Notes under the pieces: model-generated
Databases searched by the model: none
What the model was told of the DNA's origin: nothing
What the model saw: only the letters and a program-made list of their open reading frames with translations
Assembly (NCBI GenBank): GCA_025642075.2
Contig: JAODUO010000081.1
Location: 492,001 to 556,000, forward strand
Length of the DNA: 64,000 nt
Direction of reading: 5' to 3'
Origin: Ridgeia piscesae
Lineage: Eukaryota > Annelida > Polychaeta > Sabellida > Siboglinidae
Translations under genes and position numbers: made by a program
Shown: one piece after another, positions 43,201 to 56,100 of the stretch
Numbering within the stretch: position 1 is the first letter of the stretch
How the letters are laid out: each line of letters starts with the position of its first letter

Positions 43201-46200
43201 ATCCTGTAACATGTGATCACAGTGCATTGTGGGGCCAATCATCCTGTAACATGTGATCACAGTGCATTGTGGGGGCCAATCACCCTGTAACACGTGATCA
43301 CAGTGCATTGTGGGGCCAATCACCCTGTAACATGTGATCACAGTGCATTGTGTGGCCAATCACCCTGTAACATGTGATCACAGTGCATTGTGGGGCCAAT
43401 CACCCTGTAACATGTGATCACAGTGCATTGTGGGGCCAATCACTCTGTAACATGTGATCACAGTGCATTGTGGGACCAATCATCCTGTAACATGTGATCA
43501 CAGTGCATTGTGGGACTAATCATCCTGTAACATGTGATCACAATGCATTGTGGGGCCAATCACCCTGTAACATGTGATCACAGAGCATTGTGGGGCCAAT
43601 CATCCTGTAACATGTGATCACAGTGCATTGTGGGGCCAATCATCCTGTAACACGTGATCACAGTGCATTGTGGGGCCAATCATCCTGTAACATGTGATCA
43701 CAATGCATTGTGGGGCCAATCATCCTGTAACATGTGATCACAGTGCATTGTGGGACCAATCATCCTGTAACATGTGATCACAGTGCATTGTGGGACCAAT
43801 CATCCTGTAACATGTGATCACAGTGCATTGTGGGGCCAATCATCTGTAACATGTGATCACAGAGGGAGCAATCATCCTGTAACATGTGATCACAATGCAT
43901 TGTGGGACCAATCATCCTGTAACATGTGATCACAGTGCATTGTGGGGCCAATCATCCTGTAACACGTGATCACAGTGCATTGTGGGGACAATCATCCTGT
44001 AACACGTGATCACAGTGCATTGTGGGGACAATCATCCTGTAACACGTGATCACAGTGCATTGTGGGACTAATCATCCTGTAACATGTGATCACAGTGCAT
44101 TGTGGAACCAATCATCCTGTAACATGTGATCACAGTACATTGTGGGAGCAATCATCCTGTAACATGTGATCACAATACATTGTGGGACCAATCATCCTGT
44201 AACATGTGATCACAGTGCATTGTGGGGGCAATAACCCTGAAGCTTGTGATCACAGTGCATTGTGGGGCAATCACCCTGTAACATGTGATCACAGTGCATT
44301 GTGGGGCCAATAACCCTGAAGCTTGTGATCACAGTGCATTGTGGGGGCAATCACCCTGAAACATGTGATCACAGTGCATTGTGGGGCCAATCACCCTGTA
44401 ACACGTGATCACAGTGCATTGTGGGGCCAATAATCCTGTAACATGTGATCACAATGCATTGTGGGGCCAATCACCCTGTAACACATGATCACAGAGCATT
44501 GTGGGGCCAATAATCCTGTAACATGTGATCACAATGCATTGTGGGGCCAATAATCCTGTAACATGTGATCACAATGCATTGTGGGGCCAATCATCCTGTA
44601 ACATGTGATCACAATGCATTGTGGGGCCAATCATCCTGTAACATGTGATCATGTGACCAAGGCGCTCTAAAAGTGTTCTTATTATTACAACTATGTTCAG
44701 ATGTAAATATCTCAAGAGAAGCAACAGACCTTTTCGAGTATCTCGAGGTTGCGAGCTCTCTGCTCTATCCACGACACAAATGTGACCTGCAACAAATGCA
44801 GTCATCACTTTAATGTACTTAAACATTTCACACTAATCCTTTCGTATGGAATATATTATTGATGGCTCAACATTTTGGTTATTTTGTAAGAATTTAACTT
44901 ACTTTGGAGCATAACTTTGTGAAAAGTACGCTGTTTCAACACATCAGCCATAGATCTTGGGATAAGACTATTATGAGTGTCAAACCCCCAATATCATAAG
45001 TTTTAACTGAGGAAAAGGAAGCACTGTATAGACAAGAAGAAGACCTAGTGACTGACCAGAGCTGCTGGACACTGCCGGACAATGAAGGGGGTGAGGTGAG
45101 ATGTCAGCCAGCTGGTCAACTCTTTACTTGGTATTTCCACTGAGATGTTGGCCAGGATCTCCTCCACGAAGTCACTGCTCACACTCACATCACAGGCCAC
45201 CTGTCAGTGACAGACAGCACATTATCACACGCCACCTGTCAGTGACAGACACAGCACATTATCAAACGCCACCTGTCAGTGACAGACAGCACATTATCAC
45301 ACGCCACCTGTCAGTGACAGACATAGCACATTATCACACGCCACCTGTCAGTGACAGACACAGCACATTATCACACGCCACCTGTCAGTGACAGACACAG
45401 CACATTATCAAACGCCACCTGTCAGTGACAGACACAGCACATTATCACACGCCACCTGTCAGTGACAGACACAGCACATTATCACACGCCACCTGTCAGT
45501 GACAGACACAGCACATTATCACACGCCACCTGTCAGTGACAGACACAGCACATTATCACACGCCACCTGTCAGTAACAGACAGCACATTATCACATATAT
45601 CTTATTTGATTACGGGAGAAAGTATGATTACATAGTAGTCAAAGTATTGATTTCACTTTACCAAGTGCCTGCTCCAAAGTATTTTTTCACTTTACCGGGT
45701 GCCTACTCCAAAGTATTGATTTCACTTTACCAAGTGCCTGCTCCAAAGTATTGTTTTCACTTTACCAAGTGCCTGCTCCAAAGTACTGATTTCACTTTAC
45801 CGGGTGCCTGCTCCAAAGTATTGTTTTCACTTTACCAGGTGCCTACTCCAAAGTACTGATTTCACTTTACCGGGTGCCTGCTCCAAAGTATTGTTTTCAC
45901 TTTACCGGGTGCCTACTCCAAAGTATTGATTTCACTTTACAGGGTGCCTACTCCAAAGTATTGATTTCACTTTACAGGGTGCCTACTCCAAAGTATTGAT
46001 TTCACTTTACAGGGTGCCTACTCCAAAGTATTGATTTCACTTTACAGGGTGCCTACTCCAAAGTATTGATTTCACTTTACAGGGTGCCTACTCCAAAGTA
46101 TTGATTTCACTTTACAGGGTGCCTACTCCAAAGTATTGATTTCACTTTACAGGGTGCCTACTCCAAAGTATTGATTTCACTTTACAGGGTGCCTACTCCA

Positions 46201-47055
46201 AAGTATTGATTTCACTTTACAGGGTGCCTACTCCAAAGTATTGATTTCACTTTACCAAGTGCCTGCTCCAAAGTATTGATTTCATATTACCTGATGCCTA
46301 TTCCAAAGTATTGGTTTTGCTTTATCAAGTGCCTGCTCCAAAGTATTGTTTTCACTTTACAGGGTGCCTACTCCAAAATAATGATTTCACTTTACCGGGT
46401 CCTGCTCCAAAGTATTGATTTCACTTTACCAAGTGCCTGCTCCAAAGTATTGTTTTCACTTTACCAAGTGCCTGCATCAAAGTACTGATTCCTCATTACC
46501 GGGTGCCTACTCCAAAGTATTGATTTCACTTTACTGGGTGCCTGCTCCAAAATATTGATTTCACCTTACTGGGTGCCTGCTCCAAAATATTGATTTCACT
46601 TTACTGGGTGCCTGCTCCAAAATATTGATTTCACTTTACTGGGTGCCTGCTCTAAAATATTGATTTCACTTTACTGGGTGCCTGCTCCAAAATATTGATT
46701 TCACATTACTGGGTGCCTACTCCAAAATATTGATTTCACTTTACTGGGTGCCTGCTCCAAAATATTGATTTCACATTACTGGGTGCCTGATCCAAAGTTT
46801 TGATTTCACATTACCGGGTGCCTACTCCAAAGTATTGTTTTCACTTTACCGTGTGCCTACTCCAAAGTATTATTTTCACTTTACCGGGTGCCTGCTCCAC
46901 AGAGAGACAACTTTAGAAATGTCTCCCACGGAGAGGTAGTACAGACTCTCCCGCACGAGGGAAACCTTCCTGAACTCTTCCCACCTTTCCTCCCTGCAAC
47001 ACACACAACATGCCGGATACAGTCAGTTCACTGTGTCACTCAACAAGGTACACAG

Positions 47056-47119
<64 letters not shown>

Positions 47120-50100
47120 GTGCGTGCGTGCGTCAAGTACTTCTAGGCACTAGGCAGTGTTGTTGTGGACCAGCGGCTCCATGACACCAGTGACAAGACG
47201 AAGCTGACTTACGTGAAGTATTGAATTCCGAAGGTGATGGTGAAAGTGTTGAGTTTGTGAAGAGTCTCCAACACCTAAAACACAAGAACACACTTCAGTC
47301 AGTTTCCAACACTCATACATTCCCATCAACCACACTTCAGTCATTTTCCAACACTCATACATTCCAATCAACCATATTTCAGTCAGTTTCCAACACCCAT
47401 ACATTCCAATCAACCATATTTCAGTCAGTTTCCAACACCCATACATTCCAATCAACCATATTTCAGTCAGTTTCCAACATCTATACATTCTAATCAACCA
47501 CACTTCAGTCAGTTTCCAACACTCATACATTCCAATCAACCATATTTCAGTCAGTTTCCAACACTCATACATTCCAATCAACCATATTTCAGTCAGTTTC
47601 CAACACCCATACATTCCAATCAACCACACTTCAGTCAGTTTCCAACATCTATACATTCCAATCAACCACACTTCAGTCAGTTTCCAACACTCATACATTC
47701 CAATCAACCATACTTCAGTCAGTTTCCAACACTCATACATTCCAATCAACCATACTTCAGTCAGTTTCCAACACTCATACATTCCAATCAACCACACTTC
47801 AGTCAGTTTCCAACATCCATACATTCCAATCAACCACACTTCAGTCAGTTTCCAACTTCCATAAATTTATATTCCAATCAACCACACTTCAGTCAGTTTC
47901 CAACATCCATAAATTTATATTCCAATCAACCACACTTCAGTCAGTTTCCAACATCCATACATTCCAATCAACCACACTTCAGTCAGTTTCCAACATCCAT
48001 ACATTCCAATCAACCACACATCAGTCAATTTCCAACATCTAGACATTCAAATTAATTGCACTTCAGTTAATCTCCAAATCCCATGCATTCCTATAATCAA
48101 ACTTCAGTCAGTCTCAAATTTTGCCTGTATGAAAGGCCTTGAAAAGAGACTGAAAGATGAGAGTCTAACAGACTGAGACATGACACACTGAGAAGACATG
48201 TACCTTAGTGAGAAGTGTTGACCTGTCAAACCCATTGACACCATGTCCATTAACACCATGTCCATTGCTGACACTTTGTGACTTCTCCAACTGAAACAGA
48301 AGAAATATTCCGGTGATTTTGATAACTTTTATCTCTCATAATGTTCAATCTACATTACCTTATTCACCCATATTAGGATTGTATAATGTTTATTTAGATG
48401 TTTTTAAGACTGAACGTGTTGCCAAGCATGTCACACAAACTACTTTTGGGTGACGGCTGAAACAGTTTTAGAATTGCTGTACACCTTTTCGTGTGTTACA
48501 TGAATAAAACAGCAGTGCTAAATAATTTACAAGAAATTACACACTTTATTGAACAATTCTGCAGGCCACTTACCCTATTTCTTGCAAAACTTAATAGGTC
48601 AAATACATATCCCGCATTTGACAGAGATGCCTTGATGCAACACTCCACAACAAACTCGTCATTCTGCAAAGTACACCACTCTCTGTATACATATCATTCT
48701 ACAAAGTACACCACTCTCTGTATACATATCATTCTACAAAGTACACCACTCTCTGTATACGTATCATTCTACAAAGTACACCACTCTCTGTATACGTATC
48801 ATTCTACAAAGTACACCACTCTCTGTATACATATCATTCTACAAAGTACACCACTCTCTGTATACATATCATTCTACAACGTACACCACTATCTGTATAC
48901 ATATTAGTGCTGGTTCGATATTCGATATATCGAAGTATCGCGATACTTGCGAAAGTTCGATATCGATATTTAGTGGTATCGCGATACTTCGATACTTTTG
49001 GTATCGAACGCCCACTGTTCGATACCTTCGATACATTCGATACATTCGATACCTACGATACCTTACGATACCTAACGATACCTTCGATACCTTCGATATT
49101 TCGATACTTGACATCGAGTCCATTCGACGATGTTGATGCGAAGACGCAACATCGTTGTTGATGACGACGTTGTTTACGGGAGCTATCACTACAGCGCTTC
49201 GCAGCCTAAATTGACTTAGGCGTGTTTGTTTAAAGATGATATAACATAAAATGTGAATTGTTTTCTAAAACTTTATTGTAGAGTTAGTTTGTATAATAAC
49301 TGTTTTCTGTGAGCGATCTTAGCCTAGGTCAGACTTCGCTTAGCCTCGTTATCCAAACCAAGGATCGTACGTGACGCTCTCGCTTGGTGGCACTACCATG
49401 TCATCTTTCTCCCTACTTTACTTACAGTTACGCGTACAAAAACACACATCCAATAGCATTTTTATAGAGTGTTTATTACACGCACTAGTATTTATGAAAC
49501 TAGTTTAATAATAATATTGTTAATATAAATAATTATTCGAGCGCGATGCGGAGGCTTTGTTTATCCGGGTTCCATTTGGTGGCACTGTTTTGTTGTTTGG
49601 TGGCGCCACCATTTGCCGTACACGACGCCCACAACCAAGACGAACGACAACATGTCGAACGTTCATCGCTAATTTGGCACTTGTCCAACAAAGACTGTCT
49701 GCTATGCTAGAAACGTCTCAAAGATAGTGGGGGAAATACATCGAATTTGACGAAACATGTCACCAATCAAGAAGCTATCAAAACGTGATGATCAACTTTC
49801 AGCGTACAGCATGTCGACGTCGTCGACGTTGGTTGTACTTGTGGACAACGTCGCATTGCCGTTGACTCGAGAACGTGTTCTTTCGAAATATTCGACAATG
49901 AGCAAGCAGTGGACATCAAGTTACAGTCGAAGCGAATCGCCATCGATTGCCGAATCTACTAAGTAACTGCAGCCACAGCGTCAAGAAGTGACATATACGA
50001 CGTGACTGATTAACGATGACGATACGCTTTCTGCATCTACTGTTATAGGCACTGGCCAAATAGGTTCACCACTGGCAGAGCTAGAGGTAGAGGAAGAAAC

Positions 50101-53100
50101 TGACCTGTTCTTGAAAACAGTTGCAAAAACATAATGGGGCTTGTTATGTGTACTTGTGTACTATAAACCCATCTCAACATGGGTTTTTAAAAGCGAGGTC
50201 ATGCTTAAAAAATATGTTATGTTTTTTGGAAGATGTCACAAAGTGGGTAGATGAGGGATCACCAGTAGATATAATCTACTTAGATTTTAAAAAAGCCTTT
50301 GACAAAGTGCCACACCAAAGACTACTACTTAAACTAAAGGCCCATGGCATAGGAAATGGAATGATCAACTGGATAGAAAAATGGCTTATTGATAGAAGAC
50401 AAAGAGTAGTAGTTGATGGGGAGGTTTCAAACTGGAAATCGGTTTTGAGTGGAGTACCACAGGGATCAGTACTGGGACCTATTTTATTCTTAATATATAT
50501 CAATGATTTGGATGATGACATAACAAGCAAGGTGTTGAAGTTTGCGGACGACACAAAAGTGTTTAGGAAAATTAAAAGTGATGCAGATAGACAGCATTTA
50601 CAAGATGATCTTAATAAGTTGATAGAATGGCCTGAGAAGTGGCAAATGCTGTTTAATTTTGGAAAGTGTAAGTGCCTTCACACAGGACATGGGAATGAAG
50701 ATGCACAATATACAATGGGTGGTACTGTACTAAATACTACCTTAAAGGAAAAGGATTTAGGGTTAACTATTAGTGCTGACATGAAGGTATCAGAGCAGTG
50801 TGGAATTGCAGCAGCGAAGGGAAACCAAATTCTTGGATTAATTAGGCGAAATATAGTGTACAAAGAAAAAGAACTAATAATACCGCTGTATAAAACAATA
50901 GTTAGGCCTCACTTAGAATATTGTATACAAGCATGGAGGCCATACCGCAAGAAGGATATTGATATGCTAGAAAGAGTACAAAGGAGAGCACCCAAAATGA
51001 TACCAAAACTCAGGAATATTAGTTATGAAATGCGTCTAAAAGAATGTGGTTTAACAACACTAGAAACCAGAAGATTGAGAGGAGATCAGATTGAGGTGTT
51101 TAAAATATTGAATGGATATGAAAATATTGACAGAAATATTTTTTTCACAGTGAAGGAAGAGAGAAGGACTAGAGGACATGGAGGTACATTAGCAAAGAAG
51201 CAGTGTAGACTAGATATTAGAACATTTTCATTTTCACAAAGAACAGTAAACGAATGGAACAGATTATCAGCTGATTGTGTAGGTGCTAGTAGTGTTAATA
51301 AATTTAAAAATAAAATCGACATATACCTAAGACGGGCGGGGTATACTTAGATAGATAGGTTGGACTCTCGATAAGCCAAATGGCTTCCTAGTCCACCTGC
51401 CATCTAGAGTTGAATCTCTAGGTGGCAATCTTGTTAAATATCTTGTCTTGTTAAATATCTTGATAACGTGGTAAATTAAGTTTTATATTTTAAAAAATAT
51501 TGGTGTGAACTGGGAAGTACAATTGTAATTTAAATTAATATTTTTTCAATTATTAATTAGTGTTATTTTATTGTAATCATCTATACAGTTTTGATGCTAA
51601 ATCACAATTATCTTTATGATAGAATTAATAATAAAAAAGTTATAACCGTGAGGGTTCAGCTGTGCTGGCAGTGACACTATTATAAGTGATAGGTGTTTTT
51701 ATATAATAATAACATATTATTTGTATGTTTCATTTGTTTCAGCTGTATTTGTTGATGGTCATTTTAGGAGACACACTGACTTGAAATTAAGCTGCTATAT
51801 TAAAGTGTATTTACAAACAACTGGGGTGAAGTACTGTTATTAATTTAAAATAATTCAGTGCAATTAATTAATTAATTTGTCACTAGGTATTTTATTGCAG
51901 TTGTCTTTATTGTTTTAATATATTACAATTACCTTTTAGTTTTACAACAGTAATCAATTATATTGAAACTGTTGTTTGTGTACTTACATAAATCGAAAAT
52001 TGCATATTAATCATTGTTTGCATGACTATAAAATTGTCACATATTTCCCTACAAGTGAAACATTTTGTGTTTCTGTGGCATTAGTCTAAGTGGATAGTAG
52101 TGTTTCTTTGAAGATCTCTACTGTACTGAATTACACTTATAAGGTAAATTTCGAGTATCGACTAAACATCTAGTATCGATTGATATCGAAGAATTCTGAT
52201 ATCGAACCAGTAATATATCGATCGGTATCGAAGAATTCTGGTATCAAACCAGTAATATATCGATTGATATCGAACCAGCACTACTTCTGTTGCATACTGT
52301 GCTTCTACTGGGAACTGTGTTCTATGTGAAAATTAGACTTAATTACAACGTAAGTATCGAGTATCGAACAAAATTCAGGTATCGATCGGTATCGAACAAA
52401 ACCTGGTATCGAACCAGCACTATGACTGATGGCCACTGCCCCTTGAGAAAGAGTGACTGATGGCCACTGCCCCTTGAGAAAGAGTGACTGATGGCCACTG
52501 CCCCTTGAGAAAGAGTGACTGATGGCCACTGCCCCTTGAGAAAGAGTAACTGATGGCTACTGCCCCTTGAGAAAGAGTGGCTGATGGCCACTGCCCCTTG
52601 AGAAAGAGTGGCTGATGGCCACTGCCCCTTGAGAAAGAGTGGCTGATGGCCATTGCCCCTTGAGAAAGAGTGGCTGATGGCCACTGCCCCTTGAGAAAGA
52701 GTGACTGATGGCCACTGCCCCTTGAGAAAGAGTGGCTGATGGCCATTGCCCCTTGAGAAAGAGTGACTGATGGCCACTGCCCCTTGAGAAAGAGTGACTG
52801 ATGGCCACTGCCCCTTGAGAAAGAGTGGCTGATGGTCACTGCCCCTTGAGAAAGAGTAACTAATGGCTACTGCCCCTTGAGAAAGAGTGACTGGTGGCCA
52901 CTGCCCCTTGAGAAAGAGTGGCTGATGGCCACTGCCCCTTGAGAAAGAGTAACTAATGGCTACTGACCCTTGAGAAAGAGTGGCTGATGGCCACTGCCCC
53001 TTGAGAAAGAGTGGCTGATGGCCACTGCCCCTTGAGAAAGAGTGACTGATGGCCACTGCCCCTTGAGAAAGAGTGGCTGATGGCCACTGCCCCTTGAGAA

Positions 53101-56100
53101 AGAGTGACTGGTGGCCACTGCCCCTTGAGAAAGAGTGACTGATGGCCACTGCCCCTTGAGAAAGAGTAACTGATGGCTACTGCCCCTTGAGAAAGAGTGG
53201 CTGATGGCCACTGCCCCTTGAGAAAGAGTGGCTGATGGCCACTGCCCCTTGAAAAAGAGTGACTGATGGCCACTGCCCCTTGAGAAAGAGTGGCTGATGG
53301 CCATTGCCCCTTGAGAAAGAGTGGCTGATGGCCACTGCCCCTTGAGAAAGAGTGACTGATGGCCACTGCCCCTTGAGAAAGAGTGACTGATGGCCACTGC
53401 CCCTTGAGAAAGAGTGGCTGATGGCCACTGCCCCTTGAGAAAGAGTGGCTGATGGCCACTGCCCCTTGAGAAAGAGTGGCTGATGGCCACTGCCCCTTGA
53501 GAAAGAGTGACTGATGGCACTGCCCCTTGAGAAAGAGTGACTGATGGCCACTGCCCCTTGAGAAAGAGTGACTGATGGCCACTGCCCCTTGAGAAAGAGT
53601 GACTGATGGCCACTGCCCCTTGAGAAAGAGTGACTGATGGCCACTGCCCCTTGAGAAAGAGTGGCTGATGGCCACTGCCCCTTGAGAAAGAGTGACTGAT
53701 GGCCACTGCCCCTTGAGAAAGAGTGGCTGATGGCCACTGCCCCTTGAGAAAGAGTGACTGGTGGCCACTGCCCCTTGAGAAAGAGTGACTGGTGGCCACT
53801 GCCCCTTGAGAAAGAGTACGATGCCCCTGAGAAGAGTGGCTGGCCACTGCCCCTTGAGAAAGAGTGACTGATGGCCACTGCCCCTTGAGAAAGAGTGACT
53901 GATGGCCACTGCCCCTTGAGAAAGAGTGACTGATGGCCACTGCCCCTTGAGAAAGAGTGACTGATGGCCACTGCCCCTTGAGAAAGAGTGACTGATGGCC
54001 ACTGCCCCTTGAGAAAGAGTGACTGATGGCCACTGCCCCTTGAGAAAGAGTGACTGATGGCCACTGCCCCTTGAGAAAGAGTGACTGATGGCCACTGCCC
54101 CTTGAGAAAGAGTGACTGATGGCCACTGCCCCTTGAGAAAGAGTGACTGATGGCCACTGCCCCTTGAGAAAGAGTGGCTGATGGCCACTGCCCCTTGAGA
54201 AAGAGTGACTGATGGCCACTGCCCCTTGAGAAAGAGTGGCTGATGGCCACTGCCCCTTGAGAAAGAGTGACTGATGGCCACTGCCCCTTGAGAAAGAGTG
54301 GCTGATGGCCACTGCCCCTTGAGAAAGAGTGACTGATGGCCACTGCCCCTTGAGAAAGAGTGACTGATGGCCACTGCCCCTTCAGAAAGAGTGACTGATG
54401 GCCACTGCCCCTTGAGAAAGAGTGACTGATGGCCACTGCCCCTTGAGAAAGAGTGACTGATGGCTACTGCCCCTTCAGAAAGAGATGGCCACTGCCCCTT
54501 CAGAATGACAAAGATTTAAGTTAAATGTTTCAGTTCTAATATGACGTTGTCCTTGTGAAATGACTGTGTTAACACATTCAATATCATGTACTTGATTACG
54601 GATGTAACTTAAGACTGTCTGATGTAACTTAAGACTAGTCATGACTCATGAGACAGTGTAAGTTCTACCACCAACTGCAGTACTCACATGTATGTTGGCG
54701 AGGCAGTCTTTCAGCTGCACCAGGAGGTCACCCTCAGCCAGAGGGGGCTGTGACCTTTCACCCCAGGGTGACAGCTCCTCAAGGATGGCACTGGACTTTG
54801 TCTTGTAAACGAGCTGAAAACATTTAAAATTTGTTTCAATAATAATAACTGAAACATTCATTATGCACTGTGTATTCAAGTAAAAAACTTGCTTAAAAGC
54901 GTTACAAAAGGAATTTTTTTTTTAAACCACCAGAAAGTATTCGTTCTTTATATATACGAATGGTATTGATTATTTATTGTGTGAGTTAAAAATATAGTTG
55001 ACACACATTTAAAGGGTGGGTTACATACAGATTAAAAGAAGTTGGACTCTCGATAAGCCAAAGGCTTCTTGTCCACCTGTCATTCAGAGTCAATTCTCCT
55101 GATGACAATCTTATTATTACAATCTACGAGTAAAACAGTAATTATTAAACATCGTTTTTGAGGTGTCCACCTACTTGCACATCCAGGTTCTTGAGTTTAG
55201 CAAATGATTCAGCTTCATCGTACAGCTTCTTCTTGAGAAGTCCATACAACCTGCGGACAGGCAGTAATCAACACACTACATCAGAGCAAACAAATGTTAC
55301 TTATCACAGAAACACAACTTGGTACACACTATACATTCATCACATGTATTTCTGTAATCTTAATCATTTCAGTCTGACAGCCAGGATCTGCCATGACCAC
55401 CGAGTATGGCATTCCCAGTGAATGTGCAGCAAAGTTAACAACTCATTTCAAGTCAAGATTTGAAGACCAAACATGTAAAATATGAATACAGATGTTAAAT
55501 ATTTATAGAAAGTATAAATCCCAAGTAAAATGAGCTGTATTATATACCATTGACAACATGGTACGCTGCTCTTCCTCTGGTTTCATGCTGTAACTTTTAT
55601 CATCACTGGCGTCCGAGTATTGATAAAACTAATCCTGCTGTAATGGTCAGTTTTACTGCTACGTTTGCCAACATCATCGTAGTTTTGAAAATAATCATCA
55701 TCTGATATGGTTTCTTTGCCAAAACTATCAAATAAACTATCCAAAACATATAGTGGCAAATCTCTGGTTGAAATACAGCATTCCGCCGTTGTGGCCACCA
55801 CAAGTTTGGATAATCCATCTTCAAAAACCAAGAAAATCAATAAACTATTAGTGAGCGACAACGAACTATAAAAATGATTACATACGTAATTTATTCAGCT
55901 TGACCACAGTATACAAGTGACTTCACGTAGTGGATAATTATGAGTTTAATTGCTCTGAAAGGCAAAGCTTGCCAAAACCATGAATAGCTGCCTGCCATAC
56001 AGAGGTGTCACAATTTCCCGTACAGAAATGGTTAAGATATAGTGAGTATGCGTGCGTGTGTGTGGTGGGGTAATCAGACCTACCTGGTTTCTGGTACCAT

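Larger units (their letters stand above)
48905..52422. mobile_element. hAT-type DNA transposon relic with a nested LINE
   Basis: Perfect 16-bp inverted ends tagtgctggttcgata (48905-48920) and tatcgaaccagcacta (52407-52422), with many cgatac repeats near both ends. A broken BED-type zinc finger lies inside, as in many hAT transposases (family knowledge). No hAT dimerisation domain is visible. No clear 8-bp target duplication; both flanks are satellite arrays that may have replaced it. Confidence 0.7.

Noticed and set aside
49757..49966. 69-codon plus frame in the hAT element
   Set aside because: It is out of frame with the BED finger and matches no domain I know; treated as part of the relic.
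52343..54436. Minus-strand frames of 268-473 codons with ISHSFSRGSGHQ repeats
   Set aside because: By-product of the 31-bp satellite.
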